NCBI GenBank assembly: GCA_041584755.1
Contig: JBFHDK010000003.1
Coordinates: 1-64,000 of the forward strand
From: HB2-32-21 sp003448675
GTDB lineage: Bacteria; Pseudomonadota; Gammaproteobacteria; Pseudomonadales; Porticoccaceae
Direction of reading: 5' to 3'
DNA: 64,000 nt
Below the pieces are notes generated by a model, which saw only the letters and a list, made by a program, of their open reading frames with translations, had not been told where the DNA came from and did no database searches. Made by a program: the position numbers and the translations under genes. Position 1 is the first letter of the stretch. The number at the start of each line of letters is the position of its first letter. Positions 8,279 to 16,776 of this stretch are shown here, piece after piece.

Positions 8279-9369
8279 AATACGTCGATGAATACCGCGA
8301 CCCCAAGGCTGCGCAACAATATGTCAAAGCGATTCACAATGCCGTGACGCAGCCCTGGACCATCATGGAGGTGTGCGGTGGCCAGACCCACGCGATCGCC
8401 CGCTTTGGCATCCAGGATTTGTTGCCGGATCAAGTTGAACTCGTGCATGGACCCGGCTGTCCGGTGTGCGTGACACCGTTGGAGATGATCGACAAGGCGC
8501 TTGCCATCGCCGCGCGCCAGGAGGTGATATTTTGCTCCTTCGGTGACATGCTGCGGGTGCCCGGGTCGCGCTGCGATCTTTCGAACATACGCGCGCAGGG
8601 CGGTGATGTGCGCGCCATCTATACACCCCTCGATGCTATAAAGATTGCCGAGGAGTATCCTGACAAACAGGTGGTCTTTTTTGCGGTCGGCTTTGAAACC
8701 ACTGCGCCCGCCAACGCCATGGCCGTGCATCTGGCGAAAATCCGGGGGCTCGACAATTTCTCCGTTCTCGTTTCCCACGTTCTGGTGCCGCCGGCAATCG
8801 AGGCAATTGTGTCGGCGCCGGACAATCGCGTTCAGGGTTTTCTCGCCGCCGGGCACGTCTGTACCGTGATGGGGACCCAGGCTTATTTGCCGCTGGCTGA
8901 GAAGTACGGTGTGCCCATCGTCGTTACCGGGTTCGAGCCGCTGGATATTCTCGAGGGCATCTATCGATGTGTCCGGCAACTGGAGGACGGGCGCGCGGAG
9001 CTCGAAAATCAATATCATCGCGCCGTCCGCGACGATGGCAATATTACGGCGCGGGCGCTGCTGGCAAGGGTTTTCCGCGTGGTGCGTCGCCAATGGAGGG
9101 GCATCGGGGAAATCGCCGACAGCGGCTGGGGACTGACACCGGAATACGCCGAATTCGACGCCGAAAAACGCTTTGGCATTGCCGATATTGCGGTGGCGGA
9201 GCCCGAACAGTGTATCAGTGGCCTGGTGTTGCGGGGGCTGAAAAAGCCCATCGAGTGTCCGGCTTTCGGCAAACAATGCACGCCGGAGCGCCCCCTCGGC
9301 GCGACGATGGTTTCCGGCGAGGGCGCTTGCGCGGCGTATTACCGTTATCGCAGGGAGGGGGGCGCATGA
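8275..9369 (+). CDS. hypD: Hydrogenase formation protein HypD
   Basis: A 364-aa Fe-S scaffold on which the Fe(CN)2CO group is built with HypC. Family motifs: MEVCGGQTHAIARFGI near residue 25, HGPGCPVCVTP near residue 60, GFETTAPANA, and a C-terminal Cys set (CISGLVLRGLKKPIECPAFGK, ACAAYYRY) for the 4Fe-4S cluster. The start is GTG 8275, overlapping the hypC stop. The end overlaps hypE as ATGA. Confidence 0.96.
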   Translation: MKYVDEYRDPKAAQQYVKAIHNAVTQPWTIMEVCGGQTHAIARFGIQDLLPDQVELVHGPGCPVCVTPLEMIDKALAIAARQEVIFCSFGDMLRVPGSRCDLSNIRAQGGDVRAIYTPLDAIKIAEEYPDKQVVFFAVGFETTAPANAMAVHLAKIRGLDNFSVLVSHVLVPPAIEAIVSAPDNRVQGFLAAGHVCTVMGTQAYLPLAEKYGVPIVVTGFEPLDILEGIYRCVRQLEDGRAELENQYHRAVRDDGNITARALLARVFRVVRRQWRGIGEIADSGWGLTPEYAEFDAEKRFGIADIAVAEPEQCISGLVLRGLKKPIECPAFGKQCTPERPLGATMVSGEGACAAYYRYRREGGA

Positions 9370-10415
9370 GCGATGCAAAAACCTTTGACCTGAGTTGCGC
9401 CCTGCCGGTTGAAAATCATGCTCGCATTAAGCTCGCCCATGGGGGTGGTGGGCGCGCGATGGCGCGACTCATTGAGGAAGTATTCATAGCGGCTTTTGAC
9501 AACCCGCTGCTGCGGGAGGGGCACGACGGTGCGGTGCTCGATTTGCCGCGGGGACGCAGTGTGCTCACGACCGACAGTTTCGTGGTGCGGCCCCTGTTCT
9601 TTCCCGGTGGCGATATCGGCTCGCTGGCAATCAACGGTACCGTCAACGATCTGGCGATGTGTGGCGCGAAACCCCTGTATCTGACGGCATCTTTTATTCT
9701 TGAGGAAGGTCTGGAAACCGAAATCCTGCGGCGGGTAGTGCGGTCGATGCGCACTGCGGCCGATGCTGCAGGGGTAGCCATCGTCACTGGCGATACCAAA
9801 GTGGTAGAGCGGGGTCACGGTGATGGCATCTACATCAACACCGCTGGCGTCGGTTGTATCGAGCGGGACATGTCCGTCGCACCGCAACGCATCGCCGCGG
9901 GGGACGCGATTCTGCTCAGCGGCGATATCGGGCGTCACGGCATGGCAGTGATGGGCGCGCGCGAGGCGCTGGCTTTTACCACGCCCATTGAAAGCGACTG
10001 CGCGTCCCTTTGGCATACCGTTGATGCGCTGTTGTCGGCAAATATCGACGTGCATTGTCTGCGCGACGCGACGCGCGGCGGACTCAGCGCCGTGCTCAAC
10101 GAGCTGGCACAGGCCAGCGGCCTGCAATTCGACATTGTCGAGGACGATATTCCCGTGTCGGCGCGCGTGCGCGGTGCCTGCGAGGTGCTGGGCCTGGATG
10201 CGATGCAGGTTGCCTGCGAAGGCCGCTTCGTTGCCCTGGTGCCGCAAAATGAGGCAGAGCGGGCGCTGGCCATTATGAAGTCACGGGACGATGCCGCGAG
10301 AATCATCGGCCGCGCTAGAACCGGCGAAGCCGGAATGGTAACCCTGCGCACCCTCATTGGTGGACGCCGGATACTCGATATGCCGGCGGGAGAGTTGTTA
10401 CCAAGGATTTGTTGA
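9366..10415 (+). CDS. hypE: Hydrogenase maturation protein HypE
   Basis: A 349-aa PurM-like ATPase that dehydrates the carbamoyl group placed on its C-terminal Cys to make thiocyanate. The start is MSDAKTFDLSCALPVENH at ATG 9366, although the frame is open far upstream. The nucleotide-binding region carries LAHGGGGRAMARLIEEVF and the middle carries GDTKVVERGHGDG. The chain ends in LLPRIC, the exact C-terminal Cys needed for the chemistry. This is the last gene of the operon; no terminator hairpin was seen after it. Confidence 0.96.
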   Translation: MSDAKTFDLSCALPVENHARIKLAHGGGGRAMARLIEEVFIAAFDNPLLREGHDGAVLDLPRGRSVLTTDSFVVRPLFFPGGDIGSLAINGTVNDLAMCGAKPLYLTASFILEEGLETEILRRVVRSMRTAADAAGVAIVTGDTKVVERGHGDGIYINTAGVGCIERDMSVAPQRIAAGDAILLSGDIGRHGMAVMGAREALAFTTPIESDCASLWHTVDALLSANIDVHCLRDATRGGLSAVLNELAQASGLQFDIVEDDIPVSARVRGACEVLGLDAMQVACEGRFVALVPQNEAERALAIMKSRDDAARIIGRARTGEAGMVTLRTLIGGRRILDMPAGELLPRIC

Positions 10416-11048
10416 AGTGCAATTGGATGAATTTAAGGCCATGAATCGCTCGCTGCGTGTTTTTCCCGGGGCAGCCAAGCACATTCTAATATATTTTATG
10501 GCTCCGTTTGTTGGTGCCCTGTCTCGGCGATACTCTCAGGAAGCTTACACGCAAGAAACAAGGTAACGCTATTGACGCTGTCCGCTGCCGTGGCGACGAT
10601 GCCGTAGTCCAATGAACGGTACTAAGTTAAGTTTCGATTTATTACGGGATGGAAGCCTATTCCTGTGCGGTAATGATTGAGTCACCAGGTCCTGTAAGTT
10701 GGGGCTGCGGCTAATGTTGCACACAGGGCCATGAATCCGCTGTTTACACCGGACCCAACACCCACGTCGGTTACCATTTTGATGGGCGCTAGTCGATCCG
10801 CCAGGTACTTGCCCGCTTTGCCACGGAGGGGAGTAGTTTAGTCCCCTTGGTGGCTTCCCCCTGGCTTGACATGCGCCATCGATAAATTCACCATCGCTGT
10901 AGAACCAGCGCCTGCTGGCGACATGAGCTGAATCCTTTGTTACAACCTTTTGGTATGTTTAGCTTGAATAGCGTGCCGGATCGGCAATTACACAGCTCTC
11001 ACTTTTAGCGGATAATAAGCAATGCTCAAGAATTAGGGATCCAGCGGG
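10416..11048. other. Gene-poor stretch after hypE
   Basis: No supported gene in 633 bp. A 69-codon frame that runs into it from inside hypE (10357-10566) is only a shadow. An inverted repeat AGGGGA...TCCCCT (10827-10832 and 10842-10847) has no T-run. Minus-strand frames are broken by several stops. It could be decayed coding sequence at the edge of the hydrogenase block. Confidence 0.5.
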
Positions 11049-12059
11049 ATGAATCGTTACGATCCTGAGCTCGGACGAGCAACACAGCTCCTCGTTAAGT
11101 ACTCCCTCGTTGCTTCTTTTGTCGTGGTGATTGCGACGCCAGTTTTCGTTGTAAACAACATTGCCAGTGGGCGTTATTTGGTCGGTGTCGTGACGATCTT
11201 GGTGTTACTGGTAAGTGGTGCAAACGCCTGGTACTGCATAAAAGGGCGTTATCACCTGACCCTGGTTTTGTTCGGGCTGGTGCCCGCGATGCTTGTTTTT
11301 CTGGTAGTTACCTTTCGCGGTTTAGGGGTTGTAGGCGCGCTTTGGAGCTATCCGGTTGTTTTATTGTTTTACATGATGCTTCCGGGACGGTATGCATTAA
11401 TAGCGAATGTTGCGCTGTTTGTGGTGGTTAATTACGAGGCGTGGTCGCTGTTCGAGCCCGCGGTTGCGATTCGCTTCACCCTGACACTCGCAATAATTAG
11501 CATATTTGCGGCTGTGTTTATCCGACAGATGCGGCAACAACAATTTAAGCTGGAACGGCAGGCAATCACGGACTCTTTAACCGGGCTCTTCAATCGCGTT
11601 CATCTGAACAGCGCCATGGACAAAGCTATCCAGCAAGCCCGTCGAACCGGGTTGCCCATGAGTCTGTTAATGGTCGATATTGATCACTTCAAGCGGGTAA
11701 ACGACCTACATGGTCACCAGGTTGGCGACAAGGTATTGAGAGCCATTGGAGAATATTTTCTGGGTCGGCTTCGTTTGACCGATATGCCATTTCGCATCGG
11801 TGGAGAGGAGTTTATGGTGCTTGCTTTCAACGTTGATGAAGCAGCCGCTACTCAGCTTGGTGAAGAAATGCGCAGGGAGATCGCATCACTCCAGTCGCTT
11901 GTTGAGCACCCCGTCACAGTCAGCATAGGGGTTGCGGCCCTGGGGTCCGATGATGACATGGATCAGTGGATGAAAAACGCGGATCACAATCTTTATGTTG
12001 CTAAGGCAAATGGCCGCAATCGGGTTGTCGCGGGCACCACGGAGGGGAGGGTGCTATAG
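11049..12059 (+). CDS. Membrane-bound GGDEF diguanylate cyclase
   Basis: A 336-aa protein with about six transmembrane segments in residues 14-158 and a C-terminal GGDEF domain beginning at ITDSLTGLFNR. The active-site motif is GGEEF (residues 251-255). The inhibitory site RLTD (242-245) lies exactly five residues before it, so c-di-GMP product inhibition is expected. DIDHFKRVND supplies the metal-binding Asp. It should make c-di-GMP at the inner membrane in response to an unknown membrane signal. It stands alone between two gene-poor stretches, preceded by AGGGA. Confidence 0.93.
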   Translation: MNRYDPELGRATQLLVKYSLVASFVVVIATPVFVVNNIASGRYLVGVVTILVLLVSGANAWYCIKGRYHLTLVLFGLVPAMLVFLVVTFRGLGVVGALWSYPVVLLFYMMLPGRYALIANVALFVVVNYEAWSLFEPAVAIRFTLTLAIISIFAAVFIRQMRQQQFKLERQAITDSLTGLFNRVHLNSAMDKAIQQARRTGLPMSLLMVDIDHFKRVNDLHGHQVGDKVLRAIGEYFLGRLRLTDMPFRIGGEEFMVLAFNVDEAAATQLGEEMRREIASLQSLVEHPVTVSIGVAALGSDDDMDQWMKNADHNLYVAKANGRNRVVAGTTEGRVL

Positions 12060-12688
12060 AGGGGAATGCTTCGGTGGAGGACGTTTGCTGGGAAGGCAAC
12101 CTGCCTACTAATCTTCCGTGGACGCGATGGCAATTAGCTGTCCTGCCGAGCTAATTTCATGCATCCGGGGCATTATTCCTGCGTAACTAGGGCGACACCG
12201 CTTAAGCGTGATGACTTGTTTGAATCCTCGCACTTGTCGCTTCAACCGTGGAAGTGGTGCCTGAAAAATGGTGATGGTTGTACCCAATAGCCGGTAGTTA
12301 AAGCGAAAGCCACGCAGGCCAGGGAATTACCATGCTGGTTTTACGAGGCGACGTACTTTGGCTAAGGACTTCACCAGTCACCGTCCTTATGGGCGAATTG
12401 ATATGGCTAAATGCAGGGTTGCGTTGGCAACTCACGCGTTCTGCTTCGCCGTAACTGTCTAAGCCTTCCATGTAAGCCCCTTAGCTCGATTAACTAGGTT
12501 TTTTACGTCGCCGAAGTCAATGATCTAGACAGGCGGATGGCGATGCTGAGCTAGATACAGTAGTACCGCGAATTGGTGAGCGGATATTTGGTGATGTGGT
12601 TTTTCGTGCTACCGTTGTGACGTTTCAAGGAGGGTTGCCAGCCGGTGGTCTATATGGCTGGTCTAGCTTGAAATAGGAGTCATTCATA
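12060..12688. other. Gene-poor stretch after the diguanylate cyclase
   Basis: No supported gene in 629 bp. Near the right end is an inverted repeat CCAGCC-N12-GGCTGG (12638-12661), 28 bp before the next start codon; it could be a protein-binding site or part of a leader. Nothing else stands out. A short GTTTGAATCC string resembles a tRNA T-loop, but no cloverleaf surrounds it. Confidence 0.45.
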
Positions 12689-12898
12689 ATGCGCATACTA
12701 TTTTTGCTGGTTGTGCTGGGTATTGTGTTCTTTTTGGTTAAGCAGCAGCTGGAGGTGAACACCCCGCCCGCTAGCGCGGATAGCCAGGCCGGGCCAGTGC
12801 CCTATGGCAGTGAGCTGGAAAAGACGCGTGCGGTGGAGGATTTTATGCGTGAACATGCCGATGAGCGACTCAGGCAGGCTGATGAATTAACGCGTTAG
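12689..12898 (+). CDS. Small single-pass membrane protein, unknown function
   Basis: A 69-aa protein preceded by GGAG. Residues 2-17 (RILFLLVVLGIVFFLV) form one membrane helix. The rest is a polar, Pro/Ala-containing then helical charged tail (EKTRAVEDFMREHADERLRQ). I do not recognise a family. It lies 62 bp before an MFS gene on the same strand and may be co-transcribed. Confidence 0.6.
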   Translation: MRILFLLVVLGIVFFLVKQQLEVNTPPASADSQAGPVPYGSELEKTRAVEDFMREHADERLRQADELTR

Positions 12899-12960
12899 GG
12901 AACGCAGAAAAGGTGCCCGATAAATACTCGTAGTTTGGTGGTGCGCTAAGGATATAAGCG

Positions 12961-14139
12961 GTGAAAAACGGTAAAAACGTTTGGCTATTGATGGTCTGTC
13001 AGGCGCTGACCATGTCCATTCCTTCGTTTATGGTGTTTCTGGCCAGCATTATCGGCCAGACCCTGGCGCCGGATCCTGGTTACGCCACCTTGCCCGTGGG
13101 TGCTTTTTTACTTGGCTCCGCCCTGGGAACCCTACCAGTGATTCTGGCCATGCGCCGTTGGGGCCGCAAGGCGATATTTATCATGTGTTCCTTGATAGCC
13201 GGTATCGGTGGATTGCTGGCGATAGCGGCCCTGATGAAATCGCATTTCCCCCTTTTTGTTGCCGCTGGCATGGTGTTGGGCTTTGGCCTCGCCGCTGGTC
13301 AGCAATACCGGTTTGCGGCGATGGAGAGTGTAGATGCCCCGGATATGCCCAAAGCCGCTTCACGCGTATTAATCGGCGGCATTATCGCGGCTTTTCTGGG
13401 TCCGGAGATTGCTATTCGCGGGGAATCTTTGTTAGGTACGCCATACGTAGGTTCGTTCGCTCTGTTACTGGTGGTAATCGCCATGGCGACACTGGTGCTT
13501 TTGTTCTTCGTCGAGCCTCAATCCACTAACCAGAGCGCGCAAGGTGAGGCGCGGCCCTGGGGCAATATTCTGTCCCAGCCGGTTATCTGGGTGGCGGTGT
13601 TGTCCGGTCTCACCGCATTCGCGGTGATGAGTACGGTGATGACGGCCACACCTCTGCATATGCATTTCGAAAATGGTCACAGTCTGGTGGATACCAAGTG
13701 GGTGATTCAGTCCCACATTGTTGCCATGTTTTTACCCTCGCTGGTGGTGCCGATGATTGTTAGCCGCATTGGCGAGGTGGGTCTGATTGGATTGGGTGTT
13801 GGGGCGTTCGTAGCCTCATTGGCGGTGATTTTTTCCGACTACGAGTTTATTAATTACTGGCTCTCGCTGGTGTTGCTGGGCCTGGGCTGGAATTTTCTGT
13901 TTATCGGCGGGACAACCCTGTTGCCTCAGGGTTATCGGGATAGCGAACGCTTTAAAGTGCAGGCCTTTAATGATTTTACGATTTTTGGCGTGCAATCCAC
14001 TGGCGCCTTGATGGCTGGTTGGCTGCTGGCGCGCTTCGGTTGGCAGTATTTGCTGTTGGGCATGTTGCCCATACTGGCGATGTTGGTGCTGACTGTGGTG
14101 TATTGGCGAACCGCTAGAGCTTCCGTTGTTAGCGCCTGA
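12961..14139 (+). CDS. Major facilitator superfamily transporter
   Basis: A 392-aa protein with about 12 hydrophobic helices. It shows the MFS inter-helix 2-3 loop in the form AMRRWGRKAIFI and a second-half counterpart. The start is GTG 12961 with AAGGAT upstream. The substrate is not readable. It converges on the BadH/BadI cluster, separated by a bidirectional terminator, so import of a cyclic carboxylate is possible but unsupported. The stop is followed by a terminator at 14155. Confidence 0.85.
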   Translation: MKNGKNVWLLMVCQALTMSIPSFMVFLASIIGQTLAPDPGYATLPVGAFLLGSALGTLPVILAMRRWGRKAIFIMCSLIAGIGGLLAIAALMKSHFPLFVAAGMVLGFGLAAGQQYRFAAMESVDAPDMPKAASRVLIGGIIAAFLGPEIAIRGESLLGTPYVGSFALLLVVIAMATLVLLFFVEPQSTNQSAQGEARPWGNILSQPVIWVAVLSGLTAFAVMSTVMTATPLHMHFENGHSLVDTKWVIQSHIVAMFLPSLVVPMIVSRIGEVGLIGLGVGAFVASLAVIFSDYEFINYWLSLVLLGLGWNFLFIGGTTLLPQGYRDSERFKVQAFNDFTIFGVQSTGALMAGWLLARFGWQYLLLGMLPILAMLVLTVVYWRTARASVVSA

Positions 14140-14154
14140 GATTTATATCAGCAT

Positions 14155-14186
14155 TAAAAAAACCCCGTTAGAACGGGGTTTTTTAT
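14155..14186. terminator. Bidirectional Rho-independent terminator
   Basis: Stem AACCCCGTT/AACGGGGTT (14161-14169 and 14172-14180), preceded by an A-run and followed by a T-run. It lies between the convergent MFS gene and the badH-like gene and can serve both strands. Confidence 0.9.
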
Positions 14187-14210
14187 GCGTGTTACAAAAC
14201 ACGGTTGTGT

Positions 14211-15008
14211 CTAGCCGATCATGCTGTAGCCACCGCTGACGCTGAGCACTTGTCCGGTGATAAAGCCAGCGGCTTTCTGAGAGGATAAAAATACCACGGC
14301 GTTGGCAATATCGCCGGGCTTGCCGATGCGCTTGAGCGGCAGGGATTTGGCGATGGCGGCGAATTGGTCCTCGGTGAACATGGCGTCCTTGACCGCCCAC
14401 ATGCTGTTTTCACTGGTCTCGTCGGTGCTATCGGGTACGGTAACGCCGGGGCACACGCAGTTACACCGAATGTTGCTGCGGCCGTTTTCCTTGGCCACGG
14501 TTTTCATAAAGCTGTTAGTGGCGGCCTTGAGGCCACCGTACACCGCCTCTCGGGGCTCGCCCTGGCGGCTGGCGTCGGAGCTGATGGAGACGATGGAACC
14601 GCCGTCGCCAGGAATCATGTAATCCAGCGCGGTTTTGGTGCAGTTGAGATTGCCCACGTAGTTAATTTTGATGAGCTTATCCCATAAGTCCGGCGTGGTT
14701 TGGGTGAAGAACATCAGTTTGTCCCAACCAACATTGTTAACCAGACAATTGACGCCGCCGTAGGCGTCGGAGGCCTGTTTAAACAGGTTTTCCACGCTAC
14801 TCAGATCCGTCACATCGGTTTTTATGACTTGCGCATCGGGCGCGCCCTGTTGTTTGGCCAGGGCGGCGACGCGCTCACCGGCCTCGGTGTCCAGGTCGGC
14901 GATGGTGATATTGGCGCCTTCCTCGGCGAATTTAAGCACGATAGCGCGACCGATATTGGAGGCGCCCCCGGTGACGATGACGGATTTGTTGTTCAGATCC
15001 AGGTCCAT
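14211..15008 (-). CDS. badH: SDR dehydrogenase, BadH-like (2-hydroxycyclohexanecarboxyl-CoA dehydrogenase)
   Basis: A 265-aa short-chain dehydrogenase. The NAD-binding motif is VTGGASNIGRAIVLKFAEEG, followed by the conserved Asn motif LVNNVG, Ser in SIVSISSDAS and the YxxxK pair in YGGLKAATN. The C-terminus GFITGQVLSVSGGYSMIG is typical. Next to a clear BadI it most likely oxidises 2-hydroxycyclohexanecarboxyl-CoA to the 2-keto form; FabG-type alternatives cannot be excluded from sequence alone. It is the last gene of a four-gene minus-strand cluster ending at the 14155 terminator. Confidence 0.8.
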   Translation of the reverse strand: MDLDLNNKSVIVTGGASNIGRAIVLKFAEEGANITIADLDTEAGERVAALAKQQGAPDAQVIKTDVTDLSSVENLFKQASDAYGGVNCLVNNVGWDKLMFFTQTTPDLWDKLIKINYVGNLNCTKTALDYMIPGDGGSIVSISSDASRQGEPREAVYGGLKAATNSFMKTVAKENGRSNIRCNCVCPGVTVPDSTDETSENSMWAVKDAMFTEDQFAAIAKSLPLKRIGKPGDIANAVVFLSSQKAAGFITGQVLSVSGGYSMIG

Positions 15009-15073
15009 TGCTGATTACCTCTTGTATATTCTGTGTGTTCCGTGTCGCTCTGATGCGACGGTTTTGGCCCGTA

Positions 15074-15856
15074 TTATTTGACGTATTTTCGGAATTCCGG
15101 TGGCCGTTTTTCATTCAGGGCATTGACGCCTTCCCGGGACTCGTCAGTGTCGTAATACAGTTTCAGGGCTTGCAGACCGAGGCTGCCGATGCCGCGAATA
15201 TTCTCGGTAGCGGCGACAAAGGAGCGCTTGGCGATGGCGATGGCGGTGGGGCTGCGTTGGGCCAGCTCCGCGCACCAGGCGGCGATTTCCTCGTCCAGTT
15301 TGTCGTCGGGCACGACGGCGTTAATCAGGCCCATCTCCAGGGCTTCCTGGGCGCTGTAGCGTCGGCACATGTACCAGATTTCCCGGGCTTTCTTTTCACC
15401 TACCACGTGGGCGAGGTAGGCGGTGCCGAAACCGGGGTCCACCGAGCCCATTTTCGGACCGACCTGGCCGAACTGGGCACTTTCAGAAGCGATGGTCATA
15501 TCGCACAACGTGGCCAGTACGTTGCCGCCACCAATGGCATAGCCCTGAACCCGGGCGATGACTGGCTTGGGCACATCGCGAATAATGGTGTGCAGTTCTT
15601 CCACCGGCAGGCCAATGGTGCCGCGGCCGTCGTACTGACCATCGTGGGAGGATTGGTCGCCGCCGGTACAGAACGCTTTGTCGCCGGCGCCGCCAAAAAC
15701 GATGGCGGCAATGTCGTTGTCCCAACCGGCTTTTTGGAAGGCGTGGATCAGCTCCTCACAGGTGGTGCCGCGAAAGGCGTTATAAACTTCCGGTCGGTTA
15801 ATGGTGATATAGGCGGTTGCGTCTTTGACTTCGTAAATAATGTCCTGGTAGTCCAT
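15074..15856 (-). CDS. badI: 2-ketocyclohexanecarboxyl-CoA hydrolase (BadI)
   Basis: A 260-aa crotonase-fold enzyme that opens the six-membered ring by hydrolytic C-C cleavage, giving pimeloyl-CoA. It matches Rhodopseudomonas BadI closely from memory: NAFRGTTCEELIHAFQKAGW, FCTGGDQSSHDGQYDGRGT, VARVQGYAIGGGNVLATLCD, FGQVGPKMGSVDPGFGTAYL, and the end YYDTDESREGVNALNEKRPP. It also resembles the MenB subgroup, which BadI is derived from, but the ends are BadI-like. ATG 15856 gives MDYQDIIYEV, the usual start; an upstream extension to 15916 looks unlike the family. Confidence 0.92.
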   Translation of the reverse strand: MDYQDIIYEVKDATAYITINRPEVYNAFRGTTCEELIHAFQKAGWDNDIAAIVFGGAGDKAFCTGGDQSSHDGQYDGRGTIGLPVEELHTIIRDVPKPVIARVQGYAIGGGNVLATLCDMTIASESAQFGQVGPKMGSVDPGFGTAYLAHVVGEKKAREIWYMCRRYSAQEALEMGLINAVVPDDKLDEEIAAWCAELAQRSPTAIAIAKRSFVAATENIRGIGSLGLQALKLYYDTDESREGVNALNEKRPPEFRKYVK

Positions 15857-15942
15857 CGTCTTGTTTGTCTCCGGGTCGTGGGTGGATGTGCCTGGCCGTG
15901 TCTCGCTCGCTGGCACTGGCTTGTTTGCCGTCTTGGGAATAA

Positions 15943-16722
15943 TTACTTGAATTGGGGTTCGCGCTTTTCCAGAAAAGCGGTGGTGCCTTCCCGCACGTCG
16001 TCGCTCATCAGCGCCGGGCAGGCCAGGTCCATTTCCAGTTGCAGACTGGCGTCGAGGTTTAGCTCCAGACCCCGGTTAACCAGGGTTTTCATGGTCGCAA
16101 GGCCTGCGGCACTGCGTTTTGTCAGGCCCTCGCAGTAATCGATAGCCGCTTGTTGCAGCTCTTCGTCGGCGACTACGTAGTTGACCAGCCCCCAGTCCAG
16201 GGCTTCCCGCGCCTTGATCCAGCGGGCGCTGAAAAACAGGTCCATGGCCCGGCGGCGTCCAATCAAACGGCTCAGGCGCTGGCTACCGCCCCAGCCGGGT
16301 ACCAGGCCGAACTGGGCGTGCTGATCGCCACACTGGGCGCTTTCGCCAGCAAAAACCACGTCGGCGGACATCATCAGTTCCAGACCGCCGGCCAGGGCCA
16401 GGCCCTGTTGCGCGAGGACTACCGGCAGCGCGGAATTTTCCAGTCGACGCAGGGTGTCGAGGCCGGTGGCGAGAAACGTTTTGGTGGCGTTTTCGTCTTG
16501 GGTAAAACCGGAAACTTCCTGGAGGTCGGCGCCGGTACAGAAGTGCTTGCCGTTGGCGTTGATCAGCAAGCATCGGATATCGGCGTCGTTTTCAAATTCA
16601 TCCAGCGCTGCGTTGATGCCCTGGTGAACCGCCATGGACAGACAGTTGAATTGCGCGGGTCGGTTGAGGGTGATGATGCCCACCCGGTTTTTCTTTTCAC
16701 TCAGTACAACCGCTTCTGACAT
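15943..16722 (-). CDS. Enoyl-CoA hydratase/isomerase family protein
   Basis: A 259-aa crotonase with oxyanion-hole regions FCTGADLQE and LALAGGLELMMSADVVFAGE. The first catalytic Glu (GGLEL) is present. The second, normally in FGQPEIxxGxxPGAGG, appears as CGDQHAQFGLVPGWGG, so His stands in place of Glu. By position it should hydrate cyclohex-1-enecarboxyl-CoA, the BadK role, but the altered residue makes activity uncertain. ATG 16722 (MSEAVVLSEK) follows an AGGGA site. It lies between the acyl-CoA dehydrogenase and badI genes, same strand. Confidence 0.85.
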   Translation of the reverse strand: MSEAVVLSEKKNRVGIITLNRPAQFNCLSMAVHQGINAALDEFENDADIRCLLINANGKHFCTGADLQEVSGFTQDENATKTFLATGLDTLRRLENSALPVVLAQQGLALAGGLELMMSADVVFAGESAQCGDQHAQFGLVPGWGGSQRLSRLIGRRRAMDLFFSARWIKAREALDWGLVNYVVADEELQQAAIDYCEGLTKRSAAGLATMKTLVNRGLELNLDASLQLEMDLACPALMSDDVREGTTAFLEKREPQFK

Positions 16723-16776
16723 GTTTTCTGTTTCCCTGGTTTGTGATGGGTTGAGAGTGTGGCGCAACCCGCTTGT

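Noticed and set aside
10827..10847. AGGGGA/TCCCCT inverted repeat as the hydrogenase operon terminator
   Set aside because: It lies over 400 bp after hypE and has no T-run on either strand.
12220..12245. GTTTGAATCC string as a tRNA T-arm
   Set aside because: No acceptor, D or anticodon stems can be formed around it.
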